A stretch of 43,364 bases of DNA, taken from positions 1 through 43,364 of the IMG/VR virus record IMGVR_UViG_3300033998_000443, one strand, 5' to 3'. The translations under genes were made by a program, and so were the position numbers. How positions within the stretch are numbered: position 1 is the stretch's first letter; each line of letters starts with the position of its first letter. Source of the stretch: a virus. Positions 33,110 through 40,929 of this stretch are shown here, piece by piece. Below the pieces are notes generated by a model. It did no database searches and was not told the DNA's origin. It saw nothing but the letters and a program-made list of their open reading frames with translations.

Positions 33110-33591
33110 TGAACAATATATTAAAAAACCTAATCCGGATCGGGCGTGTATCGGCTGTGGATCCTGCAAAAGCAACAGCTCGGGTTGTTTTCGAAGCGCA
33201 TGATTTGGTTTCTTATGATCTTCCTGTTTTGCAACGTCAAACGATGAAGAATAAAGACTACTGGCTCCCGGACGTCGGAGAACACGTAATCTGTATTTTC
33301 TTACCTACCGGAAATGCGGAAGGGTTTATTCTAGGCGCTATATATTCTAAAGAAGACCAGCCCCTAGTAACTAGCCCGGACAAACGGGCTATATTTTTTG
33401 AGGATGGATCTTTTATCGAATACGATAGGGCATCACATATTTTGACGATTAACGTCAAAGGCCCAGTTAATATAGTAGCATCCGGCAATGTTAATGTGAG
33501 CGGTGATGTGGTAGCTGATGGAATATCTTTAAAAAACCATATTCACCCGGAAAATGATTTAGGCGGTCCAACAGGTCCACCTTTGAAATAG
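33109..33591 (+). CDS. Baseplate spike protein (gpV family)
   Basis: A 160-residue membrane-piercing spike: OB-fold N-terminus (IGRVSAVDPAKATARVVFEA) with LPDVGEHVICIFLPTGNAEG-like core (DVGEHVICIFLPTGNAEGF), then a short beta-helix. The C-terminal NHIHPENDLGGPTGPP has the HxH iron-binding tip found in P2 gpV. Confidence 0.93.
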   Translation: MNNILKNLIRIGRVSAVDPAKATARVVFEAHDLVSYDLPVLQRQTMKNKDYWLPDVGEHVICIFLPTGNAEGFILGAIYSKEDQPLVTSPDKRAIFFEDGSFIEYDRASHILTINVKGPVNIVASGNVNVSGDVVADGISLKNHIHPENDLGGPTGPPLK

Positions 33592-33602
33592 GGGGTGGCA
33601 GT

Positions 33603-33992
33603 TTGATTGGAGCTTTGGGTAACGTAGTATTCGTTGTTTCAGCTGATATTATACGCACTTTTGAAGATTTTGAGCGTAATACAGAGGGTCGATGGGCTAA
33701 GCACGATATACACCTTGCAAAACCTAAATCGGAATTTTTGGGTCCGGACCTTGATACTATCAGTTTTTCCATGCGTTTTGATGTGGCCTATGGCATTAAT
33801 CCCCGCAAAGAAATGGAAGCTTTAATGGAATTGGTGCGGTCTGGCAAAGCGGTTCCGTTGGTGATTGGGGGCAAAGGGTTAGGGGTTAATTTATGGAAAG
33901 TTAAATCATTGAAACAGAAATGGATTCATATTGATAATCGAGGCAATGTCCTGGTGGGTATTGTCGAGGTGGTTTTGGAGGAATATGTATGA
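33603..33992 (+). CDS. Tail protein U-like (P2 gpU family)
   Basis: A 129-residue protein of the phage_P2_GpU family: VFVVSADIIRTFEDFERNTE, GRWAKHDIHLAKPKSEFLGP and VPLVIGGKGLGVNLWKVKSL. In P2, U is needed for tail completion. TTG start with GGGGGTGG upstream. Confidence 0.9.
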   Translation: MIGALGNVVFVVSADIIRTFEDFERNTEGRWAKHDIHLAKPKSEFLGPDLDTISFSMRFDVAYGINPRKEMEALMELVRSGKAVPLVIGGKGLGVNLWKVKSLKQKWIHIDNRGNVLVGIVEVVLEEYV

Positions 33993-34007
33993 TGGGGGTG
34001 ATTTGCT

Positions 34008-34346
34008 CTGGAGGAATTCGAGGTTGTTGCCGGCACTGGCGAAATTGACTTTGCGCCGTCTTCGGAAATGGCTGAAATCCTGCAAAACGTGAGAACTATT
34101 ATTAGTACTCCTAAATATTCTGTTCCTCTTAATAGAGAATTCGGAATTTCGGCTACTATGTTAGATGAACCTATATCTATAGCTCAAGCCAAATTGACGG
34201 CAGAAATAATCTCAGCTGTGAGACAATGGGAACCAAGAGCTGTGGTAACGCAAGTCACTTACGAAAGTGATGCCCGTGAGGGTGTTCTCCGGCCGAAAGT
34301 GAGGGTGAGGTTAATTGAGCAGTTTGAAAAATCTCCCACAAATTGA
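34008..34346 (+). CDS. Baseplate wedge protein (gp25/gpW family), probable CTG start
   Basis: A gp25-like sheath-initiation/baseplate protein. Homologous content (EEFEVVAGTGEIDFAPSSEM) begins well before the first ATG at 34068. The only in-frame start-like codon after the upstream TGA is CTG 34008, with GGGGGTG at suitable distance. From there it has 112 residues, normal for the family; ILQNVRTIISTPKYSVPLNR and REFGISATMLDEPISIAQAK are diagnostic. An ATG start would cut off the conserved N-terminus. Confidence 0.85.
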   Translation: MEEFEVVAGTGEIDFAPSSEMAEILQNVRTIISTPKYSVPLNREFGISATMLDEPISIAQAKLTAEIISAVRQWEPRAVVTQVTYESDAREGVLRPKVRVRLIEQFEKSPTN

Positions 34347-35436
34347 GTTTGTTTCGACGGATGTGGAGGAAATCGAGGCGAATATAATAACCGTTTATGA
34401 GGGTATTTCAGGGCGCAAGCTGGCCCCAGGCGATCCGGTCCGCCTTTTTTTGCAAGCGATAGCGGCTATAATTGCTCAGCAAAGGGTTTTAATTAACTAT
34501 GCTGCCAAACAAAACCTCTTAGCATATGCAGAGGGAGTTTACCTGGATCACCACGGCGCGAAATTTAGCGTCGAAAGATTACCAGCGCAGCCGGCCAAGA
34601 CCACTGTTCGTTTTACTCTTTCAGCACCTCAGCCCCAGGATGTAATTATTCCGACTGGCACCAGAGTAACACCGGATGGTAAGGTGTTCTTTGTTACTAC
34701 TGCGTCTATCACAGTTCCGGCTGGGGTTACAGAAGTTGATGTAACGGCGGAATGCACTATATCGGGAAGTATCGGCAATGGCTGGCAGCCTGGGCAAATT
34801 AATACGTTGGTCGATCCTCTACCTTGGGTTAAATCAGTATCTAATATAACGACCAGTTCAGGAGGGGTTGATGAGGAGGATGATGACCACTACAGAGAGC
34901 GCATTCATCAGGCTCCAGAAAGTTTTTCGGTTGCAGGGCCTGAAGAGGCGTATAAATATTGGGCGAAGACAGCGCACCAATCTATTATTGATGTATCGGT
35001 GACTTCTCCTTCGCCAGGAGTGGTAGAAATACGCCCCCTGCTTGAAGGGGGACAGATCCCAGGACAGGAGATTCTTGATGCTGTTGCTGAGATTTGTAGC
35101 GATAAAAAAAGAAGGCCTTTGACGGACCATGTGATAGTATTAGCTCCGGAAATTGTCAATTATAATATCCAGCTGACTTATTGGGTTAGCGCTGAGAATG
35201 CGTCTATTGCCGCGAGTATTCAGGAGGCAGTTACTAAAGCGGTAGAAGATTACAGGGTCTGGCAGTGTTCGCGATTAGGCCGTGATATCAATCCATCGGA
35301 ACTTATTGCCAGAGTAATGAAAGCAGGTGCAAGGCGGGCAGAAGTAACTGCGCCGGTGTTTATGCAGCTGGAACCTACGCAGGTTGCCGTTGCTAACACT
35401 ATCACGATAAATTATGGAGGCCTTGAAGATGAGTAA
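34315..35436 (+). CDS. Baseplate assembly protein J
   Basis: A 373-residue gpJ-like wedge protein: VYEGISGRKLAPGDPVRLFL, NYAAKQNLLAYAEGVYLDHH and GGVDEEDDDHYRERIHQAPE are typical. TTG start overlapping the gp25 gene by 32 bases. It connects the hub to the tail fibres. Confidence 0.94.
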   Translation: MSSLKNLPQIEFVSTDVEEIEANIITVYEGISGRKLAPGDPVRLFLQAIAAIIAQQRVLINYAAKQNLLAYAEGVYLDHHGAKFSVERLPAQPAKTTVRFTLSAPQPQDVIIPTGTRVTPDGKVFFVTTASITVPAGVTEVDVTAECTISGSIGNGWQPGQINTLVDPLPWVKSVSNITTSSGGVDEEDDDHYRERIHQAPESFSVAGPEEAYKYWAKTAHQSIIDVSVTSPSPGVVEIRPLLEGGQIPGQEILDAVAEICSDKKRRPLTDHVIVLAPEIVNYNIQLTYWVSAENASIAASIQEAVTKAVEDYRVWQCSRLGRDINPSELIARVMKAGARRAEVTAPVFMQLEPTQVAVANTITINYGGLEDE

Positions 35437-36226
35437 TATTCAGGATATAAAACTTGTGGACCTTTTACCCCTTAACATTGCACAAGATCCGAAAATAAAG
35501 GCTGCGGCTGAGGCAATAGATAAAGAGATACTGGCGGTTACACAAGCAATAAAAATGTGTTTGGTGCAAATTAACATTGATGATTTGCCTGAAAAAGGTT
35601 TGGATATGTTAGCATGGGAATTACATGTCGATTTTTATGAGCCGGATCTGCCGATAGAAACTAAACGGGTGTTAGTGAAAAATTCTATTCCCTGGCATCA
35701 ACGAAAAGGGACCCCATCTGTGATGGAAGAATTGTTAAGCGCAATATTTTCTCCCACGATAGTGGAAGAATGGTGGGAATATAACGGCGAGCCTTATCAT
35801 TTTCGAGTATTTATAGGCATAAAAGAAGGAACTTCTCTTGAATATGACAAAATAATTTCTTCTATCGACAAGGTAAAAAATAAGCGATCGGTATTAGATG
35901 ACTTAATACCACTTTTTACTTCAACACTTTCAATAAATATATCGTTTAATAGATGGCTGTCCGATATATTGAGACGATGCGGCACGATAAATACCATTGA
36001 AGCGGAAATAATCGCTACCTTTGGCAGGAGATATGGATGCTTCTTATCCGAAATAAAGCAACGCTGGTTTTCTGAACTACTCCCTAGAGCGAGTCAGGCA
36101 ACATTCATGATGGGCAATGGTTTGACATACAATAGGGTGCTAACGGATAGCAAGACTAGCTTTTTCTCAATTGTCTTACCAAGAGCTAGCGAGACAACCT
36201 ATTGCGGATTGGAGGTATACGCATGA
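35429..36226 (+). CDS. Tail protein I
   Basis: A 265-residue P2 gpI-like baseplate protein. ATG 35429 has GGAGG upstream (a start at 35414 is possible). LLPLNIAQDPKIKAAAEAID, LPEKGLDMLAWELHVDFYEP and WHQRKGTPSVMEELLSAIF are diagnostic. The C-terminal 90 residues extend beyond the conserved part and may serve fibre attachment. Confidence 0.9.
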   Translation: MSNIQDIKLVDLLPLNIAQDPKIKAAAEAIDKEILAVTQAIKMCLVQINIDDLPEKGLDMLAWELHVDFYEPDLPIETKRVLVKNSIPWHQRKGTPSVMEELLSAIFSPTIVEEWWEYNGEPYHFRVFIGIKEGTSLEYDKIISSIDKVKNKRSVLDDLIPLFTSTLSINISFNRWLSDILRRCGTINTIEAEIIATFGRRYGCFLSEIKQRWFSELLPRASQATFMMGNGLTYNRVLTDSKTSFFSIVLPRASETTYCGLEVYA

Positions 36227-36516
36227 TTACCCAGGATGGGCTAAATTATATTTTTAGTGCCATCAAAGACGGGCTTTTGAAAGCGCGTGCGCTTATTAAT
36301 GGGCAATATCAAGATATTGAAATACAGCAAATTAAACAAGAATCAAATTCAATACGAATATATGTCTATATTTCTGAGCAGATAACAGGCCAGATTACGC
36401 GTTATCAACTATTACTCAACAACGGCAAAGTATTTTTAGATCGTTCCGAGAATATCACTAAAGACGGCACGCGTGGCCTGCTTACGCTATTTGAAATCAA
36501 GATGCAGGAGGTGTAA
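36223..36516 (+). CDS. Small tail fibre-region protein
   Basis: A 97-residue protein from ATG 36223 with GGAGG upstream. It starts ITQDGLNYIFSAIKDGLLKA and is beta-rich (NSIRIYVYISEQITGQITRY), probably a fibre connector. Overlaps the tail I gene by four bases. Precise role unknown. Confidence 0.65.
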   Translation: MITQDGLNYIFSAIKDGLLKARALINGQYQDIEIQQIKQESNSIRIYVYISEQITGQITRYQLLLNNGKVFLDRSENITKDGTRGLLTLFEIKMQEV

Positions 36517-36519
36517 TGA

Positions 36520-37362
36520 ATGCCTGACTACGAAAAGATAACCTGGTATGACCGTGTCGTAGACCAAAATGGGCAGGTGATCCAGGAAGGCACGCCTCTA
36601 TCGGCCACTAACATGAACCGAATGGAGGCCGGCATTGATTTGGCCGCTAATACGGTCGGAACACTGGTGATAGAGGCTCTGACACAGATCAATGTGCTGA
36701 AAAAAGAGCTGGATAAGTGGCAAAATCAAAAGCTGATGCAGGGAACGGTATACATTTACAACAAGTTCGTCATAGAAGGTTGCATCATCTCGGCGATGCA
36801 GAATTCACGATACCTTCAGATTAGTAGAACCGGTACCTATACTGCGGGGGATGCAAGCAGAGTTTATGTAGATGGAAAGCAGGTGCTTATCTATGATGAT
36901 CAGATGATAGCGATGGTGCCAATGGGAGATGGTTCGACCAACAAAGACTACTACACCTACATCGATTATGATTCGGCTGCCGGAAGATACAAGGTATTTC
37001 TAAGAGAAGCCTCTCAAGTGCCTGCGGGGAAATTGCTTCTTTACAAAATTACAGTCCCAGCAACAGACCAAAATATGGACTTGTCAGCGGTAACGATTAC
37101 AAGCGTAAGACGTATTGAACAGGGCAACGTTTATTACACAAGTGACCCCTATGCGATTGTGTCGTTGCCAAGCTATGCTTATTCACAGTTGAATTACCCT
37201 GACTATGATGTGGTTTGCACAGTTGAAGACGCAAGCGACATGCAAAGAGTTGGACAACTCATCGTTTATGATAAAACAGCAAATGGTTTTAAAATCAAAC
37301 ACACGGGGGCAGCTGATAACGTCAAGGTTAGATGGACTATACTCAATCCGAATGTAAAGTGA
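36520..37362 (+). CDS. Tail fibre/collar-like structural protein
   Basis: A 280-residue protein whose N-terminus (WYDRVVDQNGQVIQEGTPLS, then NMNRMEAGIDLAA) is shared by many Firmicute tail fibres. The rest is predicted beta-rich with a short coiled coil (IEALTQINVLKKELDKWQNQ). Located just before the DGR target, so it may bind the variable tip. Confidence 0.75.
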   Translation: MPDYEKITWYDRVVDQNGQVIQEGTPLSATNMNRMEAGIDLAANTVGTLVIEALTQINVLKKELDKWQNQKLMQGTVYIYNKFVIEGCIISAMQNSRYLQISRTGTYTAGDASRVYVDGKQVLIYDDQMIAMVPMGDGSTNKDYYTYIDYDSAAGRYKVFLREASQVPAGKLLLYKITVPATDQNMDLSAVTITSVRRIEQGNVYYTSDPYAIVSLPSYAYSQLNYPDYDVVCTVEDASDMQRVGQLIVYDKTANGFKIKHTGAADNVKVRWTILNPNVK

Positions 37363-37373
37363 GGTGATGAAAA

Positions 37374-37703
37374 GTGCAAATAATTGAGCAGAATGAAGGT
37401 GCAAAAATTGGCTACACGGTGGAAGGAGCACGAATTACCTTCGACGGCAAGCTGACGGTAGACCTGGAAGCAGAACAGGAGGATGTGCAGAAAATTGTAG
37501 ATGTCTCGCTGGACAACGAAGGTAATCTAATCCAAGGCGTGGGCCAATGGTATGTAGCCAATATAATTATCCCGCCCAGGGAATACTCCATAATCGAAAA
37601 CGAGAACGGTGAGCAGACGATAACGGCCTTACCCGTAAACAGGGAAAAGGTCGTTTTAATTTTGTGGACTTTACCTAACAACAATAATGGAGGTGCTTAC
37701 TAA
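37374..37703 (+). CDS. Hypothetical tail protein upstream of the DGR target
   Basis: A 109-residue protein from GTG 37374. It is beta-rich (GAKIGYTVEGARITFDGKLT, YVANIIIPPREYSIIENENG). Its TAA shares a base with the ATG of the next gene, so both are translated together. It may be a chaperone or connector for the variable adhesin. Confidence 0.65.
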   Translation: MQIIEQNEGAKIGYTVEGARITFDGKLTVDLEAEQEDVQKIVDVSLDNEGNLIQGVGQWYVANIIIPPREYSIIENENGEQTITALPVNREKVVLILWTLPNNNNGGAY

Positions 37704-38842
37704 TGGCATTTGTATTTTCGATTAAGGATAGCTATAGGGCTGCCGTGGAAGCTGCCAGTGGTGGCAAAAACACGGTATTATATGATGACCTTGGGTATCC
37801 ATCTATCATGACCATAGTTCCCCGCTATAAACTGAGCGATATCGACCCAACATGGCCTTCCGATCCTCATCCGGCCTTCATTGTTAATGACCGGATAATC
37901 GACGAAATTTTTACCTCAAAGTTCCAGAACGTAGTGGTGGGCGGTCGAGCGCTTTCCCTCCCCATGCAGGACCCGAAGGTCTATGTGAACTTTGACCAGG
38001 CCAGGGGCTACTGCACCGCCAAGGGCAAGGGCTGGCACTTAATGACAAACGCTGAGTGGGCCGCGATTGCCCTTTGGTGCTGGAAGAACGGCTTCCTACC
38101 GCGGGGTAATAACTATGCCGGAGCCGACCACGGAGCACTGTATGAGAATGGCCGCAAGACCTACGACTGGATTCTCACTTACAACTGGAATAATCGGGCC
38201 TATAAGATTGACGGCGCGAATTATTACCATGTAGGCCGGGTGGCCACGGGGAGCGGGCCCGCCTCCTGGTACCACGACAACACCCCCTTTGGCATTGCTG
38301 ACCTGAACGGCAACGTTTGGGAGTGGGTCGACGGACTGAAACTCCACGATGGCAAGATATACGTCCATGGCGCCGGCGGAGTGGCCCAGAACAACTTCGA
38401 GACCCAGAACAACAGTCATGATGTGACCGGCTGGGTGGATACCGGAGCATTCTTCGACAGCACCGTGGCGAGCGATACGACTCAGACAGACCACGAGATA
38501 GCCGGCGATCCCATTTTAAGCCCGGACCGCACTAACCCCATGTATACCACGGACCCGACAACTGACGCCTATTACGGGTGGGAATTCGTTAGCTTTGAAA
38601 GTCTGACTGCCGAAACCGGTTTCACGCCCCCAGCCATGTTAAAACATCTGGCTATCCAGCCCCCAGGTACCGGTCTAGGTGGCGACGGCCTCTGGGTGCG
38701 TAACTACGGCGAGCGCCTCCCGATCCGGGGCGGGACTTGGGCCAATGGTTCCCATGCGGGGGTCTTCGCCCTGAACCTGCACCGCGCCCGCTCGCGCTCG
38801 GACAGCAGCCTCGGCTTCCGCGCGGCTTTTATTCCCGTGTAA
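37703..38842 (+). CDS. DGR variable protein: C-type-lectin/FGE-fold tail adhesin
   Basis: The 379-residue target of the retroelement, probably the receptor-binding tip. N-terminus (about 1-90) should attach it to the tail. From about 95 it has the FGE-sulfatase/CLec fold: WHLMTNAEWAAIALWCWKNG, DLNGNVWEWVDGLK and the C-terminal RLPIRGGTWANGSHAGVFAL. Ten residues carry template-directed substitutions: 337, 345, 347, 351, 360, 361, 365, 368, 369 and 370. Constant scaffold residues of the fold (W346, N348, F355, L357, F372) are untouched. GGAGGTG precedes the ATG. Confidence 0.95.
   Translation: MAFVFSIKDSYRAAVEAASGGKNTVLYDDLGYPSIMTIVPRYKLSDIDPTWPSDPHPAFIVNDRIIDEIFTSKFQNVVVGGRALSLPMQDPKVYVNFDQARGYCTAKGKGWHLMTNAEWAAIALWCWKNGFLPRGNNYAGADHGALYENGRKTYDWILTYNWNNRAYKIDGANYYHVGRVATGSGPASWYHDNTPFGIADLNGNVWEWVDGLKLHDGKIYVHGAGGVAQNNFETQNNSHDVTGWVDTGAFFDSTVASDTTQTDHEIAGDPILSPDRTNPMYTTDPTTDAYYGWEFVSFESLTAETGFTPPAMLKHLAIQPPGTGLGGDGLWVRNYGERLPIRGGTWANGSHAGVFALNLHRARSRSDSSLGFRAAFIPV
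38711..38828 (+). repeat. DGR variable repeat (VR)
   Basis: Aligns without gaps to TR 39276-39393. Twelve of 118 positions differ: 38711, 38736, 38742, 38753, 38780, 38783, 38784, 38795, 38796, 38805, 38808 and 38810. All are A in TR (seven A to C, five A to G). The last 18 bases (38811-38828) are identical, contain no A and form the probable IMH. Confidence 0.96.
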
Positions 38843-38868
38843 TCTGGGTTCTGAAACCTGAAATCTGT

Positions 38869-38890
38869 TGGGCGGGCGACAGCCCGCCCA
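38869..38890 (+). promoter_or_regulatory. DGR target-recognition hairpin
   Basis: TGGGCGGGC-GACA-GCCCGCCCA, a perfect nine-base GC-rich stem with a four-base loop fitting the GRNA pattern reported for DGR hairpins. It lies 40 bases after VR and 27 bases after the target stop. No T run follows, arguing against a terminator. Confidence 0.82.
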
Positions 38891-38919
38891 CCCAGTTCTT
38901 GAACACGGGGGTAAAAGCC

Positions 38920-39255
38920 TTGGCTGAGGAGTTGAAGGTTCTACAAAAAACCTACGACATGATCCAATACGGCTATATTTGCCTGCGGCAGTACCCCAAG
39001 AGAGAGAAGCACACTTTGGCGGCCGAGACCAAGCGGGCCATGTTTGAGTTGCTAAAGGCCATCATCATGGCCAATAGGCGATACTACAAGAAGAACGCAA
39101 TCCAGGAGGCTGACGTCCAGTTAGAAATCCTCCGCCATTATATACGGCTTGCAAAGGACCTGGAGTTTCTACCCATCAAAAAATACGAGAACTGGTCTAA
39201 GATGACCACAGAAATAGGGAAAATGATTGGCGGCTGGCTTAAGTCAGCCCGTTAA
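38920..39255 (+). CDS. avd: DGR accessory variability determinant (Avd)
   Basis: A 111-residue protein from TTG 38920 with GGGGGT nine bases upstream. MAEELKVLQKTYDMIQYGYI, LRQYPKREKHTLAAETKRAM and EILRHYIRLAKDLEFLPIKK match the four-helix-bundle Avd family, and it is strongly basic. Family knowledge: Avd forms a pentamer that binds the RT and TR RNA and is needed for cDNA priming. A frame from 38737 lies inside VR and is not a credible start. Confidence 0.93.
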   Translation: MAEELKVLQKTYDMIQYGYICLRQYPKREKHTLAAETKRAMFELLKAIIMANRRYYKKNAIQEADVQLEILRHYIRLAKDLEFLPIKKYENWSKMTTEIGKMIGGWLKSAR

Positions 39256-39275
39256 TCATTTTGGGGAGAAAGCCA

Positions 39276-39393
39276 AAGCGCCTCCCGATCCGGGGCGGGA
39301 ATTGGGACAATGGTTCCAATGCGGGGGTCTTCGCCCTGAACCTGAACAACGCCCGCTCGAACTCGGACAACAACATCGGCTTCCGCGCGGCTT
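39276..39393 (+). repeat. DGR template repeat (TR)
   Basis: Template for mutagenic reverse transcription. 118 bases with 24 adenines, twelve of which are altered in VR. It is rich in AAC and AAT codons at target positions (reading NWDNGSNAGV and NLNNARSNSDNNIG in the VR frame), the design that gives the broadest amino-acid range on A mutagenesis. Non-coding, between avd and RT. Confidence 0.96.
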
Positions 39394-39575
39394 CACCCTG
39401 TAGCCAGAAGTGGCCGGCTTACGGGCCGGCCTCCAGCGCGCAGGGGTAAAGGGGCTTTCTTCCCTGCCGCGCCCCGATATCGGGACCGGCAAAAAACTGA
39501 ATTGCCGGGAAGGCAGTTAGTAACCCGCGAGGGCGAAGGGTGCCACGCCCGGCGCCTCTTTTTAGAGGTGATGAC
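39394..39575 (+). ncRNA. DGR RNA spacer region downstream of TR
   Basis: 182 bases between TR and RT without a gene. It can fold: GGCCGGC (39412-39418) pairs with GCCGGCC (39425-39431) across TTACGG, and GCGCGCAGGG near 39437 pairs imperfectly with CCCTGCCGCGC near 39465. In BPP-1 the equivalent spacer binds RT-Avd and primes cDNA synthesis. Such a role here is inferred. Other gap parts (39256-39275) show nothing. Confidence 0.65.
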
Positions 39576-40688
39576 ATGAAGAAACTTAAGGGGCTATATC
39601 CTAAGATTTATGATTTCGAGAACCTTTTGGAGGCATACAAGAAGGCACGTAAACGCAAAAGGTTCCGACACGAAGTCCTGCCTTTCACCCGTAACCTTGA
39701 AGAAAACCTGATCAACATACAAAACGAGCTGATCTGGAAAACCTACAAGGTAGGCAGGTATAGGGAGTTCTTCATCTCCGATCCGAAGAAACGGCTAATT
39801 ATGGCATTGCCATTTAAGGACAGGGTGGTTCAATGGGCCATATACAGGGTGTTGAACCCGATCTTGGAGCGGCGCTATATCTTGGATAGTTATGCCTGTA
39901 GGATAAGTTGCGGCCCTCAACGGGCAGCCGATCGACTGCAATACTGGCTTCGCTACTTGGACAGAAGGTATCCAAGAATTTATGTTCTGAAGCTGGATAT
40001 AAGTAAGTATTTCTACCGGGTGGACCACGACATTCTAATGGGTATCTTGCGGCGGATTATAGCCGACAAGGATCTCCTCTGGCTTTTAGAGACCATTATC
40101 CGGTCTGAGGATACGAAGTTCGGTATTCCCCTGGGCGACCACGGCTTCGAGTGCGAGAGGGTCGGGGGAGTGGGTATGCCTATAGGCAACCTGACAAGTC
40201 AAATGTTTGCCAACCTTTATCTAAACGAGCTTGATCAGTATGCCAAGCATGTCCTGAGAATTCAACATTATATCCGATATATGGATGACGTGGTTATTTC
40301 ACATCCGAATAAGAAATATTTATGGCAGCTTAAAGATGAGATTGGTACATTCCTGGAAGACCGTTTGCACTTGGTACTCAATAACAAGACCACCGTCCGA
40401 ACGGTAGACCAAGGCGTCGATTTCTGCGGGTATCGAATATGGCCCACCCACCGCAAGCTCCGCAAGAGTACGGCCCTCAAAATGAAACGGCGTCTGAAAT
40501 ACCTTCAGCAGGCCTATGCGCGGGGTGAGGTCAGCTTTGATGAGGTGAACGCCACCGTGCAGAGCTATCTCGGGCTGCTCAAGCATTGCAATAGTTATAA
40601 CTTGCGGAAGAAACTTTTTGAGACCTTGGTGTTTATTCGAGGAGGGGATACCGGTGAACAAGACGATAATAACTTGGCCGGAAGGTGA
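39576..40688 (+). CDS. DGR reverse transcriptase
   Basis: Copies TR RNA into A-mutagenised cDNA. 370 residues from ATG 39576 with GAGGTG upstream; a GTG at 39540 lacks a ribosome site. RT motifs: RLIMALPFKDRVVQWAIYRV, catalytic YVLKLDISKYF, DGR-specific IGNLTSQ at 203-209 (in place of the QGxxxSP of group II and retroviral RTs), catalytic YMDD at 235-238 and FCGYRIWPTHRKLRK. No maturase or endonuclease domain. Normal length for a DGR RT. Confidence 0.96.
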   Translation: MKKLKGLYPKIYDFENLLEAYKKARKRKRFRHEVLPFTRNLEENLINIQNELIWKTYKVGRYREFFISDPKKRLIMALPFKDRVVQWAIYRVLNPILERRYILDSYACRISCGPQRAADRLQYWLRYLDRRYPRIYVLKLDISKYFYRVDHDILMGILRRIIADKDLLWLLETIIRSEDTKFGIPLGDHGFECERVGGVGMPIGNLTSQMFANLYLNELDQYAKHVLRIQHYIRYMDDVVISHPNKKYLWQLKDEIGTFLEDRLHLVLNNKTTVRTVDQGVDFCGYRIWPTHRKLRKSTALKMKRRLKYLQQAYARGEVSFDEVNATVQSYLGLLKHCNSYNLRKKLFETLVFIRGGDTGEQDDNNLAGR

Positions 40689-40693
40689 CGCAT

Positions 40694-40924
40694 ATGCCTG
40701 GTTCTGAAATTGCACAATACGGAATAGGCTTTTTTGCTGTAGCAGGTCTGATCTTCATAGTGGCTCGCTATTTTGATGGCAAAAACGACAATAACTTAGC
40801 CGAGGTAATAGAAAACAACACGAAAGCCCTTGAGCAGGTGACGGCAGTGGTGCAGGCTATCCAGTTGTCTCTCACACGGCAGGAGGCCAAGATTGACGAG
40901 CTTCTCGAGAGGGCAAGGCGGTGA
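40694..40924 (+). CDS. BhlA/UviB-like holin candidate
   Basis: A 76-residue protein from ATG 40694 (GGAAGGTG upstream; GTG 40685 possible). One N-terminal membrane segment (YGIGFFAVAGLIFIVARYF) then a charged coiled coil (EVIENNTKALEQVTAVVQAI). This matches the BhlA/UviB holin-like layout. First gene of the lysis cassette, directly after the RT. Confidence 0.75.
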   Translation: MPGSEIAQYGIGFFAVAGLIFIVARYFDGKNDNNLAEVIENNTKALEQVTAVVQAIQLSLTRQEAKIDELLERARR

Positions 40925-40929
40925 TAGCC

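Larger units (their letters stand above)
37703..40688 (+). mobile_element. Diversity-generating retroelement (DGR) cassette
   Basis: Complete cassette in the order target gene with VR, avd, TR, reverse transcriptase, all on one strand, as in Bordetella phage BPP-1. Evidence for activity is the purely adenine-specific VR/TR divergence. The cassette lies between tail and lysis genes and would be transcribed with the late operon. Confidence 0.96.

Noticed and set aside
34068-34346. ATG 34068 as start of the gp25-like gene
   Set aside because: It removes a conserved N-terminal segment and has no ribosome site.
38869-38890. Rho-independent terminator after the DGR target
   Set aside because: No T run follows the hairpin, and avd must be expressed from downstream; the GACA loop fits a DGR hairpin better.
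38737-38919. Upstream extension of the avd frame starting inside VR
   Set aside because: It would read through VR, the target stop and the hairpin. Avd homology and a good ribosome site begin at TTG 38920.
39261-39449. Open frame across the template repeat
   Set aside because: It is the VR reading frame copied in TR and lacks a proper start context; TR is a non-coding template.
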